Assembly: GCA_045592165.1 (NCBI GenBank)
Contig: JAZNUG010000002.1
Location: forward strand, 1-24,932
From: SFEL01 sp045592165
GTDB taxonomy: Bacteria > Bacillota > Clostridia > Christensenellales > CAG-138
Direction of reading: 5' to 3'
DNA: 24,932 nt
The translations under genes were made by a program, and so were the position numbers. Numbering within the stretch: position 1 is the stretch's first letter; every line of letters starts with the position of its first letter. This document shows, piece after piece, positions 14,700-21,651 of the stretch. The notes beneath the pieces were generated by a model, which was given only the letters and a program-made list of their open reading frames with translations, had not been told where the DNA came from and did not search any database.

Positions 14700-15629
14700 T
14701 CAGCAAAACTGAATTATATAATCGTAAAGGTTCTGATATGCAATTCTCTGAATCTCTTTTTCGCTGAAGCCGGCCTTCTTCATGGCTTCAATAAGATTAG
14801 GCACTTCGCTCCAGTTTTTCAGATCTTCGGGATAATTGGTCATGCCGTCAAAGTCAGAGCCAAGGCAGATATGCTCGGGACCTACAAGCTCAGCAGCATA
14901 AGCAATGTGCTTTACTATGTCCTCTGTGTTTGCTGTGCCGCGATCGCTAAGGTGATTAGGATAGTAGTTTATACCGATTACACCGCCCATTTCAGCAATG
15001 GCCTTTACATGCTCGTCCTTCAGACAGCGCTTCTGATTGCATATGGAGCGCATGTTTGAATGAGAAGCAAAAATAGGCTGCTGAGACAGGGTGAGCAGCT
15101 CGTCTATACCGGCATCGCTAAGATGGGATACGTCTATTGCCATGCCAAGACGGTTCATTTCGCGTACGATTTCGCGGCCCCTCTCGGTAAGGCCCTTATT
15201 TACCTTGCGCATGGCAGGAGACGCCAGCTCGTTTGTATAGTTCCAGGTAAGATTCATCGCCCTTACGCCAAGACGGTGGAACAGACGAAGGTTTGCGGCT
15301 TCGCCGTTGATACCCTCGCCTCCCTCTACGGTAAGAACAGTGGCGATCTTGTCCCCATTGGGATCAAAATCCTTTGTAAGCGGAACGAGCTCAGGATTGG
15401 CATCCAGCATAGTATGATAGCCGTCTAGCAGATCCATTGCCTGCTGCAGACAGTTTCTCTTCATATCGGCATCTATCCAGGCAGCAAAAAAGACAAGCTT
15501 TGCATTTGCTTCCTGCATATAGGGCAGCGCCACGGCCTGATTTGCATGTGGCTCTCTTAGATTCCACTTATCATTGACCATATAGTAAATAAAGTCGCAA
15601 TGGGCATCAGCCAAGGGAAGTCTCTGCAT
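14700..15629 (-). CDS. Membrane-dipeptidase family (M19) zinc dipeptidase
   Basis: This is a 309-residue metallo-dipeptidase of the renal dipeptidase family, with a TIM-barrel fold and a binuclear zinc site. The ligands are visible: His10 and Asp12 (DAHCD), bridging Glu102 (VEGGEG), His169 (DVSHLS), His190 (ASHSNMRS) and Asp259 (GSDFDG). There is no signal peptide, so unlike the mammalian enzyme it should be cytosolic. It would hydrolyse dipeptides, possibly including D-amino-acid-containing ones, as bacterial relatives do. The ATG follows GAAGGAG. A strong hairpin terminator ends only about 19 bp upstream of the ATG and I find no clear promoter after it, so expression may rely on read-through from rny. 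Confidence 0.92.
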   Translation of the reverse strand: MQRLPLADAHCDFIYYMVNDKWNLREPHANQAVALPYMQEANAKLVFFAAWIDADMKRNCLQQAMDLLDGYHTMLDANPELVPLTKDFDPNGDKIATVLTVEGGEGINGEAANLRLFHRLGVRAMNLTWNYTNELASPAMRKVNKGLTERGREIVREMNRLGMAIDVSHLSDAGIDELLTLSQQPIFASHSNMRSICNQKRCLKDEHVKAIAEMGGVIGINYYPNHLSDRGTANTEDIVKHIAYAAELVGPEHICLGSDFDGMTNYPEDLKNWSEVPNLIEAMKKAGFSEKEIQRIAYQNLYDYIIQFC

Positions 15630-15647
15630 ATATTTCTCCTTCTTTCT

Positions 15648-15682
15648 AAAAAATTAAGGATATGCGCCGCATATCCTTAATT
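15648..15682 (-). terminator. Terminator after rny / possible attenuator of the dipeptidase gene
   Basis: Minus strand: 13-bp perfect stem AATTAAGGATATG / CATATCCTTAATT (15652-15664 with 15670-15682), 5-nt loop, then TTTTTT. It lies between the rny stop (15701) and the dipeptidase start (15629), immediately before the latter's ribosome binding site. Confidence 0.85.
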
Positions 15683-15700
15683 GATTTGCTAAATAATCTT

Positions 15701-17242
15701 TTATTTGGCAAACTCCACAGCGCGGGTTTCGCGGATTACGTTTACCTTAATCTGGCCGGGATACTCAAGCTCGGTTTCGATGCGCTTTACGATTTCCTTT
15801 GCCATGATGATGGTATCGGAGTCATTTACATTTTCGGGCTTTACCATGATGCGGATCTCACGGCCGGCCTGAATAGCAAAGGACTTATCAACACCCTCAA
15901 AGGAACTGGCGATCTCTTCAAGCTTTTCAAGACGCTTGATGTAGTTCTCAAGGGTCTCACGGCGTGCGCCGGGACGGGCTGCGGAAATGGCATCGGCAGC
16001 CTGAACCAGAACAGCCTCCACAGTGCTGGGCTCCACGTCGCCATGGTGAGCCATGATGGCATGAATAACCTGATTGTTTTCACGATACTTCTTGGCAAGG
16101 TCGGCGCCGATCTGGGCATGAGGACCTTCAATTTCATGGTCAACACCCTTACCGATATCATGCAGCAGGCCTGCGCGTTTTGCAAGGGCCACGTTAGCAC
16201 CCAGCTCAGAGGCCATCATACCTGCAAGGTGGGCCACTTCAATGGAATGCTTGAGAACATTCTGACCGTAGCTGGTGCGGTACTTGAGGCGGCCGATGAG
16301 CTTTACAAGCTCGTGATGCAAACCGTGAATGCCGACCTGGAAGATAGCCTGTTCACCGGCTTCGCGTATCTGGGTATCAACTTCACGGCGGGCTTTTTCC
16401 ACCATTTCCTCTATGCGGGCAGGGTGAATACGGCCGTCGGTAATGAGCCTTTCAAGGGCAATGCGTGCAATCTCGCGGCGAACGGGATCAAAGCCGGAAA
16501 GAATAACGGCTTCAGGAGTATCGTCGATTATAAGATCCACGCCGGTTGCGGTTTCAAGGGTGCGTATATTGCGGCCTTCACGACCGATTATACGGCCCTT
16601 CATTTCATCATTGGGCAGGGGCACTACGGAAACGGTAGTTTCTGCAACATGATCTGCCGCGCAGCGCTGAACTGCAAGGGAGATTATATTTCTGGCGCGC
16701 TTATCGGCCTCTTCCTTGGTCTTTGCTTCAATCTCGCGGAGCATAATCGCTGCATCATGACGGGCATCGCGCTCAACGTTGCTGAGGAGTATTTCCTTTG
16801 CCTCGTCCATAGACAAACCGGAAATGGTTTCAAGCTCCTTAAGCTGCTTGTTGTGCAGTTCTTTGATGGCGGCTTCGGTTTCCTCTGCCTCTTTGATTTT
16901 CTGATTGAGCTGCTGCTCGCGCTGTTCCACGCCGTCAATCTTCTTATCCAGGGTTTCTTCCCTTTGGAGCAGCCTGCGCTCATTGCGCTGCAGTTCGTTG
17001 CGGCGTTCCCTGAGTTCTTTTTCATTTTCATTCTTGATGCGGTAAGCCTCTTCCTTAGCTTCAAGAACGGTTTCTTTTTTGATGGTTTCCGCCCTCTTCT
17101 GGGCGTCGCTGATCATCTTTTTTACTGCATCTTCGGCGTTTGCAATCTTTGCTTCAGCTATGTTGCGCCTGTAAACATATCCTCCAAAGCCGCCTACCGC
17201 AAGGCATACTACGCCTATCAGTATCGCTATCCATATTTGCAC
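15701..17242 (-). CDS. rny: Ribonuclease Y
   Basis: RNase Y is the membrane-anchored endoribonuclease that starts mRNA decay in many Bacillota. The 513 residues show an N-terminal transmembrane helix (about 3-24, IWIAILIGVVCLAVGGFGGYV) and a long charged coiled coil (about 28-160). A KH domain with GRIIGREGRNIR (216-227) and an HD domain with LLHDIGKG (His361, Asp362) follow. The start is GTG 17242, with GGAGGT about 11 nt upstream, which is a long spacing. Its own promoter (17369-17398) sits on the recA terminator, giving a leader of about 120 nt. In Bacillus it works with the Ric proteins, and a Ric-type gene is present at 2415-2813. Confidence 0.97.
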   Translation of the reverse strand: MQIWIAILIGVVCLAVGGFGGYVYRRNIAEAKIANAEDAVKKMISDAQKRAETIKKETVLEAKEEAYRIKNENEKELRERRNELQRNERRLLQREETLDKKIDGVEQREQQLNQKIKEAEETEAAIKELHNKQLKELETISGLSMDEAKEILLSNVERDARHDAAIMLREIEAKTKEEADKRARNIISLAVQRCAADHVAETTVSVVPLPNDEMKGRIIGREGRNIRTLETATGVDLIIDDTPEAVILSGFDPVRREIARIALERLITDGRIHPARIEEMVEKARREVDTQIREAGEQAIFQVGIHGLHHELVKLIGRLKYRTSYGQNVLKHSIEVAHLAGMMASELGANVALAKRAGLLHDIGKGVDHEIEGPHAQIGADLAKKYRENNQVIHAIMAHHGDVEPSTVEAVLVQAADAISAARPGARRETLENYIKRLEKLEEIASSFEGVDKSFAIQAGREIRIMVKPENVNDSDTIIMAKEIVKRIETELEYPGQIKVNVIRETRAVEFAK

Positions 17243-17368
17243 GATATACGTTAACCTCCAAATAAATATATATAAATGTATCCGAGTGTAAAATACTCAG
17301 CATGCATGGACAAATATTTCAATAGACGAATCTACGAAACTACACACCGATATAATACTTCAAAATTG

Positions 17369-17398
17369 ATTATAACCCCATAGCAAAATAAAAGTCAA
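17369..17398 (-). promoter_or_regulatory. Promoter of rny, overlapping the recA terminator
   Basis: Minus strand: TTGACT, an 18-bp spacer and TATAAT. The -35 lies inside the downstream arm of the recA terminator hairpin, so the two elements share sequence. Confidence 0.7.
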
Positions 17399-17426
17399 GG
17401 ACGCATATACAAAGCATCCCTGACTT
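17384..17426 (-). terminator. Terminator of recA
   Basis: Minus strand: a 13-bp stem (17414-17426 with 17392-17404) with two G-T pairs and a 9-nt loop is followed by TTTTATTTT. It starts 34 bp after the recA stop. Confidence 0.8.
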
Positions 17427-17460
17427 AAATAAAAATTCTAAATTTTACTTTTTATACAAA

Positions 17461-18489
17461 TTAATCTTCATCATCAAAATCGGGGGCATTGTCCTCATTT
17501 GATGCAACCACGATAAGTTTCTCCCTTATCTTTGCTTCTATTTCAGCGCAAAGTTCTTTGTTATCCTTGAGGAAAAGGCGTGCATTGTCACGACCCTGTG
17601 CCATGCGGATATCGTTGTAGGAGTACCATGCGCCGGTCTTTGCGATGATTTTATGCTCAACTGCCATATCAAGAACAGAGCTTTCCTTGGAGATACCCTC
17701 GCCGTAGATGATGTCAAACTCGGCAATTTTAAAGGGAGGAGAAACCTTGTTCTTTACTACCTTGATGCGGGTGCGGCTGCCTACAAAGTCAGTGCCGTTT
17801 TTGATGGTATCGAGCTTGCGCACATCCAGGCGGATGGATGCATAGAACTTCAGCGCTTTGCCGCCGGTGGTAGTTTCGGGATTACCAAACATTACGCCAA
17901 CTTTTTCGCGCAGCTGATTAATAAAAATAACGATAGTATTGGACTTGCTGATTACGCCGGTGAGCTTTCTGAGGGCCTGAGACATAAGGCGTGCCTGCAG
18001 ACCGACGTGGGAATCGCCCATATCACCCTCAAGCTCTGCCTTGGGAACGAGGGCTGCAACAGAGTCGATAACCACAATATCCACTGCGCCGCTGCGGCAA
18101 AGCAGCTCGGCAATTTCCAGAGCTTCTTCACCGGTATCCGGCTGAGAAATATAAAGGTTCTCGGTATCAACGCCAAGATTTTCAGCATATACAGGGTCAA
18201 GTGCGTGCTCCGCATCTATAAACGCAGCTGTGCCGCCTATTTTCTGTGCTTCGGCGATGGCGTGAAGGGCAACGGTGGTTTTACCGGAAGACTCAGGTCC
18301 GTATATTTCTATTATACGGCCGCGAGGTATGCCGCCCACACCCAGAGCACAGTCAAGCTCAAGGCAGCCGGAAGATATGGTGGATATGGTTATCTTTTCC
18401 GCAGCATCTCCCAGCTTCATAACCGCACCCTTGCCGAACTTTTTTTCTACCTGAGACAGGGCAAGTTCCAATGCTTTTTGCTTTTCCAT
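17461..18489 (-). CDS. recA: Recombinase RecA
   Basis: RecA is the ATP-dependent strand-exchange protein and the co-protease that triggers LexA cleavage. It has 342 aa. Walker A is GPESSGKTT (64-72), Walker B is DIVVIDSVAAL, loop L1 is EGDMGDSHVGLQARLMSQALRK, and loop L2 lies around FGNPETTTGGKALKFYAS. The acidic tail ends DFDDED. The ATG is preceded by a modest AAAGGCGGA. It follows cinA by 36 bp, the usual cinA-recA arrangement. A possible own promoter (TGTACA, 18 bp, TATAAT with TGA) lies in the end of cinA. I see no GAAC-N4-GTTC site there, unlike at lexA. Confidence 0.98.
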   Translation of the reverse strand: MEKQKALELALSQVEKKFGKGAVMKLGDAAEKITISTISSGCLELDCALGVGGIPRGRIIEIYGPESSGKTTVALHAIAEAQKIGGTAAFIDAEHALDPVYAENLGVDTENLYISQPDTGEEALEIAELLCRSGAVDIVVIDSVAALVPKAELEGDMGDSHVGLQARLMSQALRKLTGVISKSNTIVIFINQLREKVGVMFGNPETTTGGKALKFYASIRLDVRKLDTIKNGTDFVGSRTRIKVVKNKVSPPFKIAEFDIIYGEGISKESSVLDMAVEHKIIAKTGAWYSYNDIRMAQGRDNARLFLKDNKELCAEIEAKIREKLIVVASNEDNAPDFDDED

Positions 18490-18525
18490 TATAATTCAAT
18501 CCGCCTTTGTTTCTTATTAGGATTA

Positions 18526-19788
18526 TTATATCATGTGAGCCGTGGGTTTGTACATACCTTTTGACAAAATAAGTTTCCTTAAAAGATTCAGCGCGTTAAG
18601 TGTAGCGGCTCCTCTTATCCTTTCGCGGCTTCCTTTAAGGTTGAATTCGTATACTTCTGTGCCATCCGCATGGGATACACCTATAAATACCTGACCAACC
18701 TGATCCGCAGCTCCGGAAGGGCCCGCATAGCCAGTCGTGGCGATGCCTATATCTGCGCCGGAAGAGGATCTTATTCCATCTGCCATTTCCTTTGCGGTTT
18801 CAGCGCTGACGGCAGTATGCTTTTCCAGTGTATCAGCCTTAACGCCAAGGCGGCGCATCTTTGCATCGGAAGCATAGGTTACCGCGCCCTCAATAAACCA
18901 CTCTGAGCTTCCCGGAACAGATACAAGTCTGGATGCTATCATTCCTCCGGTGCAGCTTTCCGCAACGGCAAGCTTAAGGCCGTTTTTTGCAAGGAGCTCA
19001 GCACACACTTCATGCAGCTCCGCTCCATGGGAAGAATAGACATATTCACCTATTCTTTCGAATATTGCATCCATTACGGGAAGAATCAGCTTCTCTCCTT
19101 CCGTGTCATCTGAACATCGGGCGGTAATACGCAATGTGGTTTCTGCGGACTTGGCATATGGTGCAATGGTAGGATTGGTCTGAGCATCAACTATATCCTG
19201 AATGTCATGCTCCACCTGAGATTCTCCTCTGCCGAATATCCGCAGGGTGCGGGAATAAAATCGGCAATTGCTCAGCTTCTGAAGATACGGCACAACCTGT
19301 TCCTCAAACATAGGCTCCATCTCCCATGGCGGTCCCGGCATCATTATTGCAGCCTTGCCGTCCACTTCAATTATGCAGCCGGGAGCGGAACCGTTTGGAT
19401 TTGGAAGTATAATGCAATGTTCTCTTGGAAACATTACCTGCTTGAAATTATTTGGTGTGCATTGGTATCCCCGGGATACCATGCGTTCAATGAGTTTTTG
19501 CTTGTAATCCTCGTATATCACAAGCTCAAGGCCGAAATAATCAGCAATAGTTTCTTTGGTGAGGTCATCTTCCGTGGGGCCAAGACCGCCGGTGAATATA
19601 AGGATATCCGAGCGGGAAAATCCGGTACGTATGCAGTCTTTCAGCCTGTCATGGTTATCGCCAACGGTGATGTGGTAATAAAGATTGATTCCAAAATCGG
19701 CCAAACGGGCAGAAATATAGCGCGCATTGGTGTTGAGAATCTGTCCCATGAGAAGCTCGGTGCCTACGGAGATTATTTCAGCATTCAT
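18526..19788 (-). CDS. cinA: CinA family protein (pyrophosphatase-like + NMN deamidase domains)
   Basis: This 420-residue two-domain protein is the competence/damage-inducible CinA. The N-terminal MoaB/MogA-like domain begins MNAEIISVGTELLMGQILNTN and has FTGGLGPTEDD (65-75) and MMPGPPWEMEPMF. In characterised CinA proteins this part hydrolyses ADP-ribose-type pyrophosphates. The C-terminal PncC domain (about 255-410) has AVAESCTGGMIASRL, with the catalytic Ser278 region, and deamidates nicotinamide mononucleotide for NAD recycling. The start ATG follows TGGAGAAG at the end of pgsA. It sits between pgsA and recA and is probably co-transcribed with both. Confidence 0.95.
   Translation of the reverse strand: MNAEIISVGTELLMGQILNTNARYISARLADFGINLYYHITVGDNHDRLKDCIRTGFSRSDILIFTGGLGPTEDDLTKETIADYFGLELVIYEDYKQKLIERMVSRGYQCTPNNFKQVMFPREHCIILPNPNGSAPGCIIEVDGKAAIMMPGPPWEMEPMFEEQVVPYLQKLSNCRFYSRTLRIFGRGESQVEHDIQDIVDAQTNPTIAPYAKSAETTLRITARCSDDTEGEKLILPVMDAIFERIGEYVYSSHGAELHEVCAELLAKNGLKLAVAESCTGGMIASRLVSVPGSSEWFIEGAVTYASDAKMRRLGVKADTLEKHTAVSAETAKEMADGIRSSSGADIGIATTGYAGPSGAADQVGQVFIGVSHADGTEVYEFNLKGSRERIRGAATLNALNLLRKLILSKGMYKPTAHMI
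18529..18564 (-). promoter_or_regulatory. Possible internal recA promoter in the end of cinA
   Basis: Minus strand: TGTACA, an 18-bp spacer and TATAAT with TGA as extended -10, lying over the last cinA codons. The -35 matches only four of six bases. No SOS box overlaps it. Confidence 0.4.
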
Positions 19789-19805
19789 GATACACTTCTC
19801 CAGAT

Positions 19806-20345
19806 TTACTTAAAGTCGATGCAGCTGCGGTTTTTTGCGATGTAATCCCAGGCGGAAACAACGGTAAAGAATACAGAAATCCATACCATCCACAGATCCA
19901 GCCTGAACCCGAATACCTTTATTACCAGATCCTGCAGCATTACCATAACCATAGCAATGGCCTGGGTGGTGGTTTTCAGCTTGCCCAGCCAGTTTGCTGC
20001 GATAACTACGCCGCTGCCGGCAGATACTAGTCTGAATCCGCTGATAAGGAACTCTCTGGCAATGATTATAATTGCGGCTATGGGGCTCAGCATGCCCTTT
20101 GCGGTAAGCATTATAAGGGCGCTGGCAGTCAAAAGCTTATCTGCAATGGGGTCCATCAGCTTGCCGAAGTTGGTTACAAGATTCTGTGACCTGGCAATAT
20201 AGCCATCGGCTATATCGGTAATAAACGCCGCAACAAATATTACTGCGGCCACATATACTGCCCAGGATGCATCAATATAGAAGCAGGCAATATAAAGGGG
20301 GACAAGACAAATTCGTATAAGTGTCAGCTTGTTTGGAAGATTCAT
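19806..20345 (-). CDS. pgsA: CDP-diacylglycerol-glycerol-3-phosphate 3-phosphatidyltransferase
   Basis: PgsA makes phosphatidylglycerol phosphate, the first committed step to phosphatidylglycerol and cardiolipin. The 179-residue membrane protein has several hydrophobic helices. It contains the complete CDP-alcohol phosphotransferase signature D44xxD47GxxAR52x8Gx3D65x3D69 (DIADGYIARS...GKLMDPIAD). Its ATG overlaps the rimO stop by 4 nt, with the GGAGGGAGAGG ribosome binding site inside the end of rimO, so the two are translationally coupled. The next gene is cinA. Confidence 0.96.
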   Translation of the reverse strand: MNLPNKLTLIRICLVPLYIACFYIDASWAVYVAAVIFVAAFITDIADGYIARSQNLVTNFGKLMDPIADKLLTASALIMLTAKGMLSPIAAIIIIAREFLISGFRLVSAGSGVVIAANWLGKLKTTTQAIAMVMVMLQDLVIKVFGFRLDLWMVWISVFFTVVSAWDYIAKNRSCIDFK

Positions 20346-21637
20346 ATTTCCTCTCCCTCCATATCATATGGGCCAGCCTCGGTTATTCTTACCATGGTAA
20401 AATCGCCGGGCCTGAGGCCTTTATTTTTCAGGGAAAACATTATAGTGCCATCCACCTCGGGAGCTTCGGCATATGTACGGCCGTAAGCTATGTCTCCGCT
20501 GATCTGCTCGATGATAGCTTCGGTTACGGTTCCGACACGTTTTTTGTTGTAAGCAAGGGAGATATCCTGCTGCAGCGCCATCACCTGATCCAGCCTGCGC
20601 TGCTTGATGTCCTCATCTATCTGATCGGCCATTTCCGCAGCCGGGGTATCATCCTCCTGGGAGTATGCAAATGCACCCAGTCTGTCAAAGCTGTGACTAT
20701 GCAAAAATTCGGTCAAGCACCCGAATTGCTCTTCTGTTTCTCCGGGGAAGCCGGTTATAACCGTTGTGCGCAGAATAAAATCGGCGGATTTTTTTCTGAT
20801 GTATTCGGTTATATGACGAATATGCTCTGCGGAGCCGTGGCGATTCATGGCCTTGAGCATATCGGGGTGAATATGCTGTATGGGCATATCGATATAGTTT
20901 ACAAGCTTAGGCTCGGCAATTATGGTATCGATAAGCTCCTCATCCACCGTATTTGGATAGGTATACAGCACCCTTATCCAATGGAGCTTTTCGATCTTTG
21001 CCAACTGTCTCAGCAATTCGCTCAGCATGGGCTTGCCGTAGATATCAGAACCGTAAGCAGAGGTATCCTGTGCTATTACAATAAGCTCCCGAACGCCGTT
21101 TTCTGCCAGTTCCTCTGCCTCTTTTATAAGCTTATCCATGGGAACGCTGACCCTGCCGCCTCTTATCAGAGGAATAGCGCAGTATGTGCAACGGTTGTCG
21201 CAGCCGTCCGCAATGCGAAGATATGCACTGTAAGGCGGAGTAGTAAGCAGTCTCGGTTCGCCGCAGCAGGTGTAGTTCATGCCCAATGCATCGGATATAG
21301 ATTTAACAAGCCCTGCCTGATCCTTTACGCCCCAGAAGATATCCACCTCGGGAATTTCCTCGCGAAGTTCATTTGGATAGCGCTGGCTGAGACATCCGGC
21401 CACCACCAGGAGACGGCATTTACCCATAGTCTTATACTGGGCCATTTCCAATATTGTGCCTATGGATTCCTCCTTTGCCGGCTCAATAAAACCGCAGGTA
21501 TTGATTATGATGACTTCGGCCTCGGATTCATCTGCCGTAATCAGGAATCCCGCTTCTTTCAAATGACCCAAAATAAGCTCGCTGTCCACTCGGTTTTTTG
21601 AACAGCCCAGGGATATAAGTCCCGCAGTTATTGCCAC
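20342..21637 (-). CDS. rimO: Ribosomal protein S12 methylthiotransferase RimO
   Basis: RimO adds a methylthio group to a conserved aspartate of ribosomal protein S12. Counted from the GTG at 21637 (431 aa), the UPF0004 domain has Cys12 (SLGCSKNRVDSE), Cys48 (NTCGFIEPAKEES) and Cys82 (VAGCLSQRY). The radical-SAM CxxxCxxC is Cys146/150/153 (DGCDNRCTYC). The C-terminal TRAM-like domain begins near KKRVGTVTEAI. The LGCSKN and CGFIEPAKEES signatures separate it from MiaB. A longer open frame reaches an ATG at 21703 inside ftsK. The GTG is preferred because GGAGG lies 9 nt before it and the conserved domain begins right there. It starts 4 bp after the ftsK stop. Confidence 0.95.
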   Translation of the reverse strand: MAITAGLISLGCSKNRVDSELILGHLKEAGFLITADESEAEVIIINTCGFIEPAKEESIGTILEMAQYKTMGKCRLLVVAGCLSQRYPNELREEIPEVDIFWGVKDQAGLVKSISDALGMNYTCCGEPRLLTTPPYSAYLRIADGCDNRCTYCAIPLIRGGRVSVPMDKLIKEAEELAENGVRELIVIAQDTSAYGSDIYGKPMLSELLRQLAKIEKLHWIRVLYTYPNTVDEELIDTIIAEPKLVNYIDMPIQHIHPDMLKAMNRHGSAEHIRHITEYIRKKSADFILRTTVITGFPGETEEQFGCLTEFLHSHSFDRLGAFAYSQEDDTPAAEMADQIDEDIKQRRLDQVMALQQDISLAYNKKRVGTVTEAIIEQISGDIAYGRTYAEAPEVDGTIMFSLKNKGLRPGDFTMVRITEAGPYDMEGEEI

Positions 21638-21651
21638 TGTATTATTCCTCC
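21637..21651 (-). promoter_or_regulatory. Ribosome binding site that sets the rimO start at GTG
   Basis: GGAGG (minus strand, 21651-21647) lies within the last ftsK codons, 9 nt before GTG 21637. It decides against the upstream in-frame ATG at 21703. Confidence 0.75.

Noticed and set aside
14589..15059. 156-codon + frame starting inside tRNA-Trp
   Set aside because: Starts within a clear tRNA gene, runs through its terminator and continues antisense to the dipeptidase.
15662..17254. 530-codon open frame on the + strand opposite rny
   Set aside because: It lies wholly antisense to a complete RNase Y with KH and HD motifs. Its protein has no recognisable domain, and long antisense frames are expected from biased codon use.
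20321..21601. 426-codon + strand frame opposite rimO
   Set aside because: Antisense shadow of a full radical-SAM protein, with no ribosome binding site or domain.
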